Assembly: GCA_030692685.1 (NCBI GenBank)
Contig: JAUXZO010000165.1
Coordinates: 39,969-103,968 of the forward strand
Length of the DNA stretch: 64,000 nt
DNA from: Acidovorax sp.
Lineage (GTDB): Bacteria > Pseudomonadota > Gammaproteobacteria > Burkholderiales > Burkholderiaceae_C
Reading direction: 5' to 3'
The position numbers were made by a program, and so were the translations under genes. Every line of letters begins with the position of its first letter. The first letter of the stretch is position 1. Positions 19,186-27,314 of the stretch are shown one piece after another. A model generated the notes under the pieces. It worked only from the letters and a program-made list of their open reading frames with translations. It did no database searches and had not been told where the DNA came from.

Positions 19186-19520
19186 TCAGGGCGTGGGCTT
19201 GATGCCTACGCGCATCGCACCTTCCACGGGGGTGATCCGTACCTGCACGGGCAAGCCAAGCGCGATGGTCTGCGCATTGGTGGTGGTGTGCTCGTACGCC
19301 AGCGTGGCAATCAGCGCATTGCCGGGGCCTCGTTCTGCCGCGTGGTGGGCTGGCGCAGTTGGCCGGATTCAAACGTCCAGCCCATGCGCTGGCCCAGCGC
19401 CTCCAGCTCCCGCGTGGCAATGTTGCGCGCCAGGCCGGGCACCAGGGCCTCGCCCCAGGCGTGGTGCAGCGGGCCGCGTTCCAATACATCCAGTGGTGCT
19501 GGCGCATCAGCGAATGGTTT
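19186..19520 (-). pseudogene. rtcA: Remnant of rtcA (RNA 3'-terminal phosphate cyclase), truncated and frameshifted
   Basis: Two minus-strand reading frames join into a recognisable C-terminal part of RtcA. The first gives PLDVLERGPLHHAWGEALV, then ARNIATRELEALGQRMGW and ends by frameshift near NEAPGN. The second continues GNALIATLAYEHTTT and then jumps to LPVQVRITPVEGAMRVGI before a stop at 19186. From memory, E. coli RtcA has matching LGERGNIVQMRG, PRHVAEREI, DQGPGNTVSLEVESEN and a terminal LPVRFSLIETDGVTRVSIE. So the N-terminal two thirds is missing, one frameshift is present and about 70 residues before the C-terminus are deleted. No rtcB or rtcR is in the window. Confidence 0.6.
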
Positions 19521-19608
19521 TCAATGATGTGGACCGTTTGCGCAAATACCTTGCGCGTTTCGGACTGGATTGGAATCGCGCATCAGGCGCTGGGCGATAA
19601 TCCACCCT

Positions 19609-20071
19609 GTGAAGCGCGCCAGACCGCCGCTGGTGCAATCTGGGAAACCAGGCACTGGAGGAACGTCCGGACTGCAAAGGACAGCGTAGCAGCTAACGGC
19701 TGCCCACCGTGAGGTGAGGATTAGAGCAACAGAGACGAGTCAGGTCGTTTTCAGCCACCAAGGGTGTTCTATGGGGGGCAGCGCAAGCTGGCACCGGCTG
19801 GCGCAAGCCAGACGCTCAGGCGCAAGCCTGAAGCCCCATAGCCGCCCAAGGCGCGGAACGCGACTTGGGTGAAACGGGCAATCTCTACGCGCAGCAATAC
19901 CAAGTAGGCCAACCACGGGAGCAGGGCGACCTCTCTAGACCTTGTGGTTCCGCGGGGAGAGTTGGCGGGTAGGTAGCACCGAGCCGTGGTGGCGACACCC
20001 GGCCCAGATTAATGGCGGTCACACTGCGGGCAACCGTGGTGCACAGAATCCGGCTTATCGGCGCGCTTCAC
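19609..20071 (+). ncRNA. rnpB: RNase P RNA, bacterial type A
   Basis: Catalytic RNA that matures tRNA 5' ends. The ends pair perfectly (GTGAAGCGCGCC at 19609-19620 with GGCGCGCTTCAC at 20060-20071, helix P1). Conserved elements in order: GAGGAACGTCCGGACT, CAGCTAACGGCTGCCCACC, AGGATTAGAGCAACAGA, GGGTGAAACGGGCAA, AGCAATACCAAGTAGGCCAA, and a 3' block CCCAGATTAATGG...CAGAATCCGGCTTATCGG. A -10-like GATAAT lies at 19596-19601. It is flanked by the rtcA remnant and a convergent M48 protease gene. Confidence 0.96.
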
Positions 20072-20122
20072 ACTATTTATCGATGTACGGAAAGCTTTGC
20101 AGAGATACCCGTCTGCGCTTCC

Positions 20123-21379
20123 TTACGGTTTCGCGCAATGCTGCGCATGCCCCTGTTCAAGCTCAGTCGCGCGTTTGACGGTATCTGGGTGGCTGCTGAG
20201 CAGGGACCACACCGCATGCTCTGGCTCGTCGGCGCCTGACTCGCGCTTGCGCGGGCTGGGCTTGGGTGCGCTGGCGCCCGCTTGGCTACCGGGTGCCGCA
20301 GTGACCCCTTCCTTCTTGTCTTTGGCTTCCTGCTCTTCACGCTCCTCGCGCTCTTTCTCGTCGCGTGCAATCGCGAGCAGCAGCTTGCCCATGGGCGCAG
20401 TCGGCAGCGCTGCGTGGCCCATGAGGGCGATGGCGTAGCAGTCCGCCTCGCGTTCATGGCTGCGGCTGTAGGCTAGGCCCGTCAGCACCGAGGCGCCGGT
20501 GGACACGATGCCCGACACGTCTCCCAGGGCCAGGCCCATGCCCATGTTAAGCACGCCTTGCTCCACCACCATGCGGGTGGTGTGGCGGTACACGACGTGG
20601 CCGATCTCGTGGGCCAGCACGCCGACCAGGGCGTTGTCGTCCAGGCCCTTTTCGGCGGCGGCCTTCACGATGCCGTCGGTCATCACCACCTTGCCACCAG
20701 GCAGTGCGAAAGCATTGGCGCCCATGCCCGACCGGAACTCAAGGGTCAGCGGGGGCCGGTAGCTGGGGTAGCGGTGCAGGGTGCCGGGGGTTTGTTGCAC
20801 AAGGGCATCGAAACGGGCCTTCAACTGGGCTTGCCGTTCGGGCGGGAGCTTGCTGGGTTTCAAGGTGCCGTCGTCCATTTGCTGGAGGACGTTTTCGGCC
20901 ACGCTGGTCTCCCAGGCCAAGGGCACAAACCGCGTGATCTGCGTTGCGGCCCAGGGTGTGCCATAGCGGTAGAACAGCGTAAGACCGATGATGGCCCCCA
21001 CTGCCACGCCCAGCAGAACGGGCCAGCGGGTTTGCATGCGTTGGGCGATGCCGGGGCGGTCGCCTGCAGCGGCCAAGGCTGCGCGCCATTCGGCCACGGC
21101 GTCGATCTCCAGGCTGCCATGGTCGCGCAGGTCCACCACTACGCGCACCTGCGGGCGGCGCTCGTTCCAGGCTTCGGGCCAACCCACGTTTTTAAAGGCA
21201 AACACGGTGGGCGCTGCGCCGGTCTGCGAGAGCGGGTGAAGCACCAGCGAGGGGCCCTGCGGTGTGCGCCGCAAGCCCACCATCACTGGCTGGGCCTTGC
21301 TGCTCAGGCCGTCAAACCAGCGCCCCGAGACCTGCTTGTCCGCGGGGGTGTCAGAAGCTGCAGCAATGGGGTGGCTCAT
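20123..21379 (-). CDS. M48 family membrane metalloprotease
   Basis: Zinc protease of 418 residues. The N-terminal 115 residues are a non-catalytic domain, followed by a membrane helix (WPVLLGVAVGAIIGLTLFYR). The catalytic zinc motif is HEIGHVVYRH near residue 260, with the downstream glutamate in SHEREADCYAIALM. A charged low-complexity linker (KEREEREEQEAKDKK) near 350 precedes a C-terminal SSHPDT motif typical of M48 peptidases. ATG 21379 shares its A with the stop of the DUF898 gene, so the pair is coupled. Substrate unknown. Confidence 0.88.
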   Translation of the reverse strand: MSHPIAAASDTPADKQVSGRWFDGLSSKAQPVMVGLRRTPQGPSLVLHPLSQTGAAPTVFAFKNVGWPEAWNERRPQVRVVVDLRDHGSLEIDAVAEWRAALAAAGDRPGIAQRMQTRWPVLLGVAVGAIIGLTLFYRYGTPWAATQITRFVPLAWETSVAENVLQQMDDGTLKPSKLPPERQAQLKARFDALVQQTPGTLHRYPSYRPPLTLEFRSGMGANAFALPGGKVVMTDGIVKAAAEKGLDDNALVGVLAHEIGHVVYRHTTRMVVEQGVLNMGMGLALGDVSGIVSTGASVLTGLAYSRSHEREADCYAIALMGHAALPTAPMGKLLLAIARDEKEREEREEQEAKDKKEGVTAAPGSQAGASAPKPSPRKRESGADEPEHAVWSLLSSHPDTVKRATELEQGHAQHCAKP

Positions 21380-22644
21380 CACCCGATCAGGTCCAGGCCT
21401 GCCGCATCTGCCAGCGCATCACCCAGCCCGCCTTGTTGCTGGCGCACCATGGCACCCGCCACTTGCTCCACGCCGCCTTTGACGTGCAAGGTGACTGATT
21501 CGAGCTTCATGCGGTACTCGCTGACCCGCGCAAAGGGCCGGTAGAGCCCCAGCGTGATCAGCGTGAGCACCATGTTCTTGATGCGGAGCCACACGTAGCC
21601 GCCGGTGGGCAGATGGCACTTGAAACGCGCCACGTGGCTGACGCCGATGTTGTCCCACATGAGCCGGAACATGCGCGCCTCGCGGTACGCGCGGGCGGGT
21701 GCAGACGCCAGAAAGAGCAGGAAGATCCCGCCCACGATGGCGCCCACGATCAACACGATGATCCACAGTCCCAGGCTATTGCCCAGGCCCGCCACCAGCG
21801 CCATGGAGCCCCCGGCCAGCAGCGTGCCAATGAGAGAAAGGGCCACCACACACAAGATGAACACCAGCACCGTAGCCAGCCAGATTTTCACGAAGTCCAT
21901 GTACACCGGCTTCCAGCGACCACGCTCAGCACCCACTTGCGCCTTCAGCACGAGCAGGCTTTTGAAGTTGTATTCGAGACGGATGAAACACAGCACGGTC
22001 AGCACCAGACCCAGAACGATCAGGCCCCCCATCGCGGGCGTTAATGTGGGCAGTTTGCGTTTGGTTTCTTCTTCGGCCTCCTGCAATGCACCAGCCAGTT
22101 CCGGCGACAGCATCTGCAGGCCATAAAACACGCCAAACCACACCAGCGCCAGCGCAAACACCGGCCAGCTGGCGATGTAGACCTCTTTCCAGCTGGCGGT
22201 GAACTGCAGCCGCAGACCGCGCCAGCGGGTAGCCCCCAGGCGAAAGCGCATGGCGCTGCCCCAGATGAACGGTGCCAGCACGGCGCCCGCCAGCAGGAAG
22301 ACGCCGACGGCGGTATCCTGCCCGGTGTTGGCGGCGATGTTGTAGGCCAGGGTGATCAGCATCAGCAGCACAAAACCCATCACCATCTTGCGCTGCTGGG
22401 CCGTGAATTCGAGGGGGCTGCCAGCCACCATCGTGTGGCTGTAGAAATACTGCGCGGTGCGGCGACGGGCCCAGGGTGTGTAGATGCCCAGCGTGATGAT
22501 GCTGAGCAACACGTTGACAATCCACACCCGAAAGTATTCGCCCCCGCTGCCCGTGAATTCGAGCGGGTAGGCGTCGATGTTTTGCGGCATGAATGTAGAC
22601 ATCGGCCCTGCGGCGCTGTCCCGCTCTGATGGAACTTGGCTCAT
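21379..22644 (-). CDS. DUF898 (YjgN family) membrane protein
   Basis: Polytopic inner-membrane protein of 421 residues with the internal repeat seen in DUF898: EYFRVWIVNVLLSIITLGIYTPWARRR near residue 37, and YVWLRIKNMVLTLITLGLYRPFARV near 360. About six to eight hydrophobic segments are visible. GGAGGG six bases before ATG 22644 supports that start. It is translationally coupled to the M48 protease, a pairing I recall from other proteobacteria, but the function of the pair is unknown. A family A repeat lies 50 bp upstream. Confidence 0.85.
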   Translation of the reverse strand: MSQVPSERDSAAGPMSTFMPQNIDAYPLEFTGSGGEYFRVWIVNVLLSIITLGIYTPWARRRTAQYFYSHTMVAGSPLEFTAQQRKMVMGFVLLMLITLAYNIAANTGQDTAVGVFLLAGAVLAPFIWGSAMRFRLGATRWRGLRLQFTASWKEVYIASWPVFALALVWFGVFYGLQMLSPELAGALQEAEEETKRKLPTLTPAMGGLIVLGLVLTVLCFIRLEYNFKSLLVLKAQVGAERGRWKPVYMDFVKIWLATVLVFILCVVALSLIGTLLAGGSMALVAGLGNSLGLWIIVLIVGAIVGGIFLLFLASAPARAYREARMFRLMWDNIGVSHVARFKCHLPTGGYVWLRIKNMVLTLITLGLYRPFARVSEYRMKLESVTLHVKGGVEQVAGAMVRQQQGGLGDALADAAGLDLIG

Positions 22645-22698
22645 GAACTCCCTCCTTGTTTGTCGCGCAGTGTAGCAGCGGACCACGGAAGAATTTTT

Positions 22699-22760
22699 TA
22701 AGCAAAATTGGCCTCTAGCGCTTTGCTAACAAGCGCTAGCAGCTATATTTTTAATAGCTA
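22699..22760. repeat. Palindromic repeat family A, copy 3
   Basis: CTAGCGCTTTGCTAACAAGC followed by GCTAGCAGCTATATTTTTAA, with GGCCT on the left. It lies in the leader region of the DUF898 gene. Confidence 0.8.
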
Positions 22761-22799
22761 AATGATAGTGCAGTAGCTTTGCCCATCCCGCCCTTGGCC

Positions 22800-22905
22800 A
22801 CTGGCGCACCCCATGCCAGCGCACCCGTGGAACTGGCTCTGCCAGGCCACCGGGTGCGTCCCCCTCAGGGGGATGGCGCCGAAGGCGACTCAGGGGGAGT
22901 CAGAA
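22800..22905 (-). repeat. Dispersed repeat family B, copy 2
   Basis: GTGGAACTGGCTCTGCCAGG then GTCCCCCTCAGGGGGATGGC and GCCGAAGGCGACTCAGGGGG. Read on the minus strand it begins at the stop of the S4 protein gene, the same placement as copy 1 after gltK. Confidence 0.75.
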
Positions 22906-23688
22906 TTTTTCCCAAGGCGCCAGATACCGCCACTGCCCCTCCGGCACCTTGGCCAGCGGTACCCGTCCGATGCGGATGCGCTTGATCGCCACCACGCTCA
23001 GGCCCACCGCGTCGCACATGGCCGGAATCTGTCCGGGGCGGATGCCCTTGAGTGCAAAGCGCAGCTTGGTTTCGCTTTGCCAGCTCACCTTGATGGGCGG
23101 CAGCGGGCGGCCGTTGAACGACAGTCCGTGGCACAGGCGTTGCAGGCCATGGTTGGCGATGTCGCCCTTGACCTCGACGATGCACTCCTGCTCCAGCGAT
23201 TCGATGTCTTCGGCCAGCTTGCGGGCGATGCGTTTGTCTTGTGTGTAGACCACCAGGCCACTGGCCTCGGTGGGCAGCGGCGTGAAGCATTCGAGCTGCT
23301 TGAAGTGGCGTTGCAGCACGCGGATGCCCGAGGCATCCTCCTCCAGGTGGGATGCCATCTCCAGCAGCGACGTTGCTGGGGTGGCGCCCTGGCTGCGGCT
23401 GGCGTGGGCCGCGCCGCCCTGGGCTGGCTGCCCCAGCCCGGCTTCAAAACCGGCAGGCTTGTGCAGCAGAAGGGTGACGGGCGTCAGCTCCAGCAGGCTC
23501 GCGTCCTTCGCTACCGTCACGGCCTGGTCGGGGCGCACACGGGCCCCAGCGGCTTCCACCACCTGGCCGTCCACGCTCACAAACCCGCCTTCGACAAATT
23601 GCTCGGCCATGCTGCGCGAGCAGTTCAGTTGTTCGGCCACCCGTTTGGCCAGGCGGATGTGGGTGGGGTCAGGGTTCTTGTCGGTCAT
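22900..23688 (-). CDS. RsuA/RluF-like S4-domain protein lacking the catalytic aspartate
   Basis: Protein of 262 residues with an N-terminal S4 RNA-binding domain (RLAKRVAEQLNCSRSMAEQFVEGG) and the RsuA pseudouridine synthase fold. Where active enzymes have GRLDxDTxGL, this protein reads TPLPTEASGLVVYTQD, so the catalytic aspartate is replaced by proline. The later NRQIRRM motif is PGQIPAM instead. The end IKRIRIGRVPLAKVPEGQWR is conserved. I recall similar sequences from other betaproteobacteria annotated as pseudouridine synthases. It may be an RNA-binding protein rather than an enzyme. Confidence 0.8.
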   Translation of the reverse strand: MTDKNPDPTHIRLAKRVAEQLNCSRSMAEQFVEGGFVSVDGQVVEAAGARVRPDQAVTVAKDASLLELTPVTLLLHKPAGFEAGLGQPAQGGAAHASRSQGATPATSLLEMASHLEEDASGIRVLQRHFKQLECFTPLPTEASGLVVYTQDKRIARKLAEDIESLEQECIVEVKGDIANHGLQRLCHGLSFNGRPLPPIKVSWQSETKLRFALKGIRPGQIPAMCDAVGLSVVAIKRIRIGRVPLAKVPEGQWRYLAPWEKF

Positions 23689-23773
23689 AGGGGGAGGAAG
23701 GAAGGCATTTGCCGTGAGGGAATCGAAGGGGCAAATGCGTGATTGTCGGCGTTGACTTCAAAACGGGCGCTGC

Positions 23774-23876
23774 CGCATGCCAGTGCCACCGTGGAACCGG
23801 CTTCGCCGGGCCACTGGTGGCGTCCCCCTGAGGGGGAAGGCGCGTAGCGCCTCAGGGGGCATCACTCAGGGGGCAT
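23774..23876 (-). repeat. Dispersed repeat family B, copy 3
   Basis: GTGGAACCGGCTTCGCCGGG, then GCGTCCCCCTGAGGGGGAAG and CGCCTCAGGGGGCATCACTC. A GCATCA-CTCAGGGG unit is duplicated at the end next to the stop codon of the NUDIX-MBL gene. Confidence 0.75.
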
Positions 23877-25561
23877 CAATTGTTCCCGGGCTGTTGCGAA
23901 CGGATGCGCTCGACATGCGCCAGCAGCGAGCGCTGTGCCACGGGCCACATGCGCGGGGGCACATCGTCGTACGCATGCTGTACCCAGTCATCCATGCTGC
24001 CTTGCGGCAGCGCCTGCATGGCGGCCAGCACCTTGGCCTCGCGGGCCAGGCGGTGGGCCTTTAGCTTGGCAATCGCGCCACGCGCATCGCCCAGAACATA
24101 GCCGTGCGCAGGCAGGATGAACTCCACGCCGTGTTCGGCGCACACGGCGTCCAGCCGGTCCAGGGAATCCAGGTAGTCGGCCATGTTGCCGTCCGGTGGG
24201 TCCACCACCGTGGTGCTGCCGTTCAGGATGTGGTCGCCGCTGAAGAGCAGGGCGTCTTCCACCAGCCGCAGGCACAGGTGGTTGGCGGCATGGCCGGGGG
24301 TATAAATCACCTGCAAAGTATGGGTGTTTTCGCCTTCTAGCGCTTGTCCAGTAAGCGCTAGTAGCTCATTATTTTGTAGCGAACGGTCGGGCGTGAACTG
24401 GCTGGCGGCACGTGCCGTGGTGGCCGAGGGCAAGCCCAGGATGGGCGGTTGGGGCTTGCCCGCCTGCACACACAGGGCCTGCAGCGGCGCGGCGCCGGGG
24501 GAGTGGTCGGCATGTGAATGGGTGCACACAATCATGCGGATGTCGCCACCCGCAGCGCGCCAGAGCTTGTCCAGGTGATCGGCATCTGCCGGGCCGGGGT
24601 CGATGGCGATGAAGCCCGTGCTGGGGTCGCCCACCAGGTAGCTGTTGGTGCCGGGGCCGGTCATCACGCCGGGGTTGGGTGCGGTCAGGCGCATCACGTT
24701 GCGCAGCAGCGGCACGGGGCGTTCGGTTTGCCAGTCCAGCGCGTGCACGATTTGCCCATCGGGGCACACCAGCGCCAGCTCGCCAAACGGCGACTCGTCT
24801 TCCATGTAGCGCGCTTCCTTGCCCGCCAGCGTGCCCGCGCGTGGGCAGCTCACCCACAGGGGCTGCTCGTGCGCCACAGCGTCCAGCACCGCCTGGGTGT
24901 TGGCAAACTTGGCGAGGCGCTGCAGCGTGCGGATGGTGGGGAAGATCATGAAGAACTGCCCCGCCTCGTGTCGGGCCAGCGCGTCGGCCGGACGCACCCA
25001 CACGGGTTCGAACTGCTCGGCCTCGTCGGCCACGGGCTCCTGGCCATCGGGCATGCGGGCCACCAGAAACGGCACTTCAAAACGGCGCGCAAGGTCGCGG
25101 TCGGCCGTCCAGTGGGCCAGCAGGTACACGCCGTCGGCCGCCAGCCGCAGTCCGCGTGCGGCGCACTGCGCGGCAAACGGCTGGTGGCGGTCGATGGCGG
25201 CAATGTCCTGTGCATCGGCCATCAAGCCTTTGCGGGGACCGTCGGCATGGCGGGCCAGCAGCACGCCCAGCTCTTCAAAGCTCTCGCGGATGGCGGCGAT
25301 GGCCTGGGTCAGGTGCAGATCGCTTTGCGCAGGGCGGCGGTCAGCCGCCGCGTGGGTGTCGGGCGCCGCGTCCAGCGCGTCGATGCCACCGCCGGGGAAC
25401 ACGTAAGCGCCCGGGGCAAAACTCGCGTGCGGCGAACGCCGGGTCATCAGCACCTCTAGCGCCCCATCGCCCCCCGCATCGCGCAGCAGCAGCACGGTGG
25501 CGGCAAGGCGGGTGGCAACGGGTTCGCGGTGGGGGTGGAGTTGTTGGCTGAGGCGGGGCAT
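23876..25561 (-). CDS. NUDIX hydrolase fused to metallo-beta-lactamase-fold hydrolase
   Basis: Two-domain enzyme of 561 residues. Residues 15-250 are NUDIX-like, with YVFPGGG and the box REXXEELG (IRESFEELGVLL). Residues 270-555 are a metallo-beta-lactamase fold with CTHSHADHSPG metal ligands near 355, TPGHAANHLCL, FSGDHIL and LPAHGYVL, resembling LACTB2 and RNase Z-like proteins. The fusion suggests hydrolysis of nucleotide or CoA derivatives, but no substrate can be named. Residues about 394-413 (NNELLALTGQALEGE region) are encoded by an in-frame family A repeat. ATG 25561 follows a TTG; no clear ribosome-binding site. Confidence 0.87.
   Translation of the reverse strand: MPRLSQQLHPHREPVATRLAATVLLLRDAGGDGALEVLMTRRSPHASFAPGAYVFPGGGIDALDAAPDTHAAADRRPAQSDLHLTQAIAAIRESFEELGVLLARHADGPRKGLMADAQDIAAIDRHQPFAAQCAARGLRLAADGVYLLAHWTADRDLARRFEVPFLVARMPDGQEPVADEAEQFEPVWVRPADALARHEAGQFFMIFPTIRTLQRLAKFANTQAVLDAVAHEQPLWVSCPRAGTLAGKEARYMEDESPFGELALVCPDGQIVHALDWQTERPVPLLRNVMRLTAPNPGVMTGPGTNSYLVGDPSTGFIAIDPGPADADHLDKLWRAAGGDIRMIVCTHSHADHSPGAAPLQALCVQAGKPQPPILGLPSATTARAASQFTPDRSLQNNELLALTGQALEGENTHTLQVIYTPGHAANHLCLRLVEDALLFSGDHILNGSTTVVDPPDGNMADYLDSLDRLDAVCAEHGVEFILPAHGYVLGDARGAIAKLKAHRLAREAKVLAAMQALPQGSMDDWVQHAYDDVPPRMWPVAQRSLLAHVERIRSQQPGNN
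24322..24380. repeat. Palindromic repeat family A, copy 4, inside the NUDIX-MBL gene
   Basis: CTAGCGCTTGTCCAGTAAGC then GCTAGTAGCTCATTATTTTG. Read in frame without a stop on the minus strand, it adds about 20 residues inside the metallo-beta-lactamase domain. Confidence 0.85.
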
Positions 25562-25598
25562 CAAGGCATTATCGAGGGGCGCTGGCTACCCCGTCCAT

Positions 25599-26303
25599 TC
25601 AGCTGCGAGCCGGGATATTCAGCCCCTTGGCAACCGCCGGGCGTGCCACAAAAACATCCAGCACACGCTGCACCTCGGTGAACTGGCCAAACTCCACCAG
25701 GTCACCCGCGCCGTAAAAGCCAATCAGGTTGCGTACCCAGGGCAGGATGGCAATGTCGGCGATGGTGTACTGCTCGCCCATCACCCACTGGCGGCCCGCC
25801 AGGCGCTGGTTCAGCACGCCGAGCAGGCGCCGGGACTCGGCCACGTAGCGGTCGCGTGGGCGCTTGTCTTCATAGTCCTTGCCTGCAAACTTGTGAAAGA
25901 ACCCCAGCTGGCCGAACATGGGACCCAGGCCACCCATTTGCCACATCACCCACTGGATGGTTTCGTAGCGCGCTGCGGCGTCCTGCGGGATCAGCTGGCC
26001 GGTCTTGTCGGCCAGGTACAGCAGAATGGCGCCCGATTCGAACAGCGCCAGCGGCTGCCCGCCCGGGCCGTTGGGGTCGAGGATGGCGGGGATCTTGTTG
26101 TTGGGGTTGAGCGACAGGAATTCGGACGAGGTCTGGTCGTTGGTCTCAAAGCTCACCAGGTGCGGCTCGTAGGGCAGGCCCAGTTCTTCGAGCGCAATCG
26201 ACACCTTCACGCCGTTGGGTGTGGGCAGCGAATACAGCTGCAGGCGGTCCGGGTGCTGGGCGGGCCATTTGTGGGTGATGGCAAAGGCGGAAAGATCGGG
26301 CAT
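25599..26303 (-). CDS. Glutathione S-transferase, YfcG/YghU (Nu class) type
   Basis: Protein of 234 residues with an N-terminal thioredoxin-fold domain (LYSLPTPNGVKVSIALEELGLPYE, then NPNNKIPAI and ESGAILLYLA) and a C-terminal helical domain. The TPNG active-site loop, lacking a catalytic Cys or Ser, matches YfcG-type disulfide-bond oxidoreductases, which use two glutathione molecules. It is divergent from dapF with 117 bp between. The upstream frame reaches the stop of nothing else; ATG 26303 gives the family start. Confidence 0.9.
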   Translation of the reverse strand: MPDLSAFAITHKWPAQHPDRLQLYSLPTPNGVKVSIALEELGLPYEPHLVSFETNDQTSSEFLSLNPNNKIPAILDPNGPGGQPLALFESGAILLYLADKTGQLIPQDAAARYETIQWVMWQMGGLGPMFGQLGFFHKFAGKDYEDKRPRDRYVAESRRLLGVLNQRLAGRQWVMGEQYTIADIAILPWVRNLIGFYGAGDLVEFGQFTEVQRVLDVFVARPAVAKGLNIPARS

Positions 26304-26420
26304 GGAGAAGTCCTTGGCTGGTGGCGCTGCAGCTGCGCCTCAAAAACGTGCAAGCCTAGTGCGGCACGGAAACCGGCGCTGCCCGAGGTTATTGGCAGCC
26401 CACCGACGATAATCCGGTGA

Positions 26421-27314
26421 ATGCAGATTCGCTTCACCAAAATGCAGGGCGCGGGCAACGATTTCGTGGTGCTCGACGAAACCCAGGGCCGCCTGGGGCT
26501 CAGCGCCGCGCAATACCGCTTTCTGGCCGACCGCCACTTCGGCGTGGGGGCCGATCAGATCCTCACCGTCCGGCCCCCCAGCACTGATGCAGCGGCGGAA
26601 GGCATCGACTTTGAATACGTGATCCACAACGCCGACGGCGGCGAGGTGGAGCAGTGTGGCAACGGCGCCCGCTGCTTTGCGCGCTTTGTGCACGACAAGG
26701 GCCTTTCGGCCAAAGACACCATCCGTGTGCAGACCAAAGGGGGCGTGATCGCGCCGCGCCTCACGCCCGATGGACGCGTCACCGTAGACATGGGCCGCCC
26801 CCAGTTCGAGCCCGCCCAGGTGCCGTTTGATGCCACCGGCCTGAGCCCCGTGGCGCAAGGTTCAGGGCAAAAATGGCCTCTAGCGCTTGATGGTAAAGCG
26901 CTAGTAGCTACTATTTTTGTAGCGATTGCCTCTATGGGCAACCCACATGCGGTGCAGCTGGTCGATGACGTAGACACCGCTCCGGTGCTGGAAACAGGCC
27001 CGCTGATTGAAAACCACGTGCGTTTTCCGCAGCGTGTGAACGCAGGCTTTTTGCAGATCGTGGACCGCACCCATGTGCGGCTGCGCGTGTTTGAGCGCGG
27101 CGTGGGCGAAACCCTGGCCTGCGGCACGGGCGCCTGCGCGGCGGTGGCAGTCGGCATCCGCCTGGGTCTGCTGGACCCTGAGGTGCATGTGGACACGCGC
27201 GGCGGCCGCCTCACCATTGCGTGGAGCGGTGCCGACACCGATTCCGTTTTCATGACCGGCCCCGCCACTACGGTGTTTGAAGGCCAGATCGACATTCCAG
27301 ACACCCCTCTATGA
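26421..27314 (+). CDS. dapF: Diaminopimelate epimerase
   Basis: Converts LL- to meso-diaminopimelate for lysine and peptidoglycan synthesis. The start [20 protein letters not shown] is canonical. The two catalytic cysteines lie in [10 protein letters not shown] near residue 81 and [10 protein letters not shown] near 235. Length is 297 residues against about 274 in E. coli. The excess matches an in-frame family A repeat at residues about 150-168, just before [11 protein letters not shown]484 follows with an ATGA overlap, then xerC, the order known from E. coli. Activity should be kept because the repeat lies between domains, but this is inference. Confidence 0.95.
   Translation: MQIRFTKMQGAGNDFVVLDETQGRLGLSAAQYRFLADRHFGVGADQILTVRPPSTDAAAEGIDFEYVIHNADGGEVEQCGNGARCFARFVHDKGLSAKDTIRVQTKGGVIAPRLTPDGRVTVDMGRPQFEPAQVPFDATGLSPVAQGSGQKWPLALDGKALVATIFVAIASMGNPHAVQLVDDVDTAPVLETGPLIENHVRFPQRVNAGFLQIVDRTHVRLRVFERGVGETLACGTGACAAVAVGIRLGLLDPEVHVDTRGGRLTIAWSGADTDSVFMTGPATTVFEGQIDIPDTPL
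26868..26923. repeat. Palindromic repeat family A, copy 5, inside dapF
   Basis: CTCTAGCGCTTGATGGTAAA then GCGCTAGTAGCTACTATTTT. Translated in frame as about [15 protein letters not shown], replacing or extending a loop in DapF. Confidence 0.9.

Noticed and set aside
19193..19600. A 135-codon plus-strand frame before rnpB
   Set aside because: It is the complement of the rtcA remnant and runs up to the rnpB promoter; no motif in its translation.
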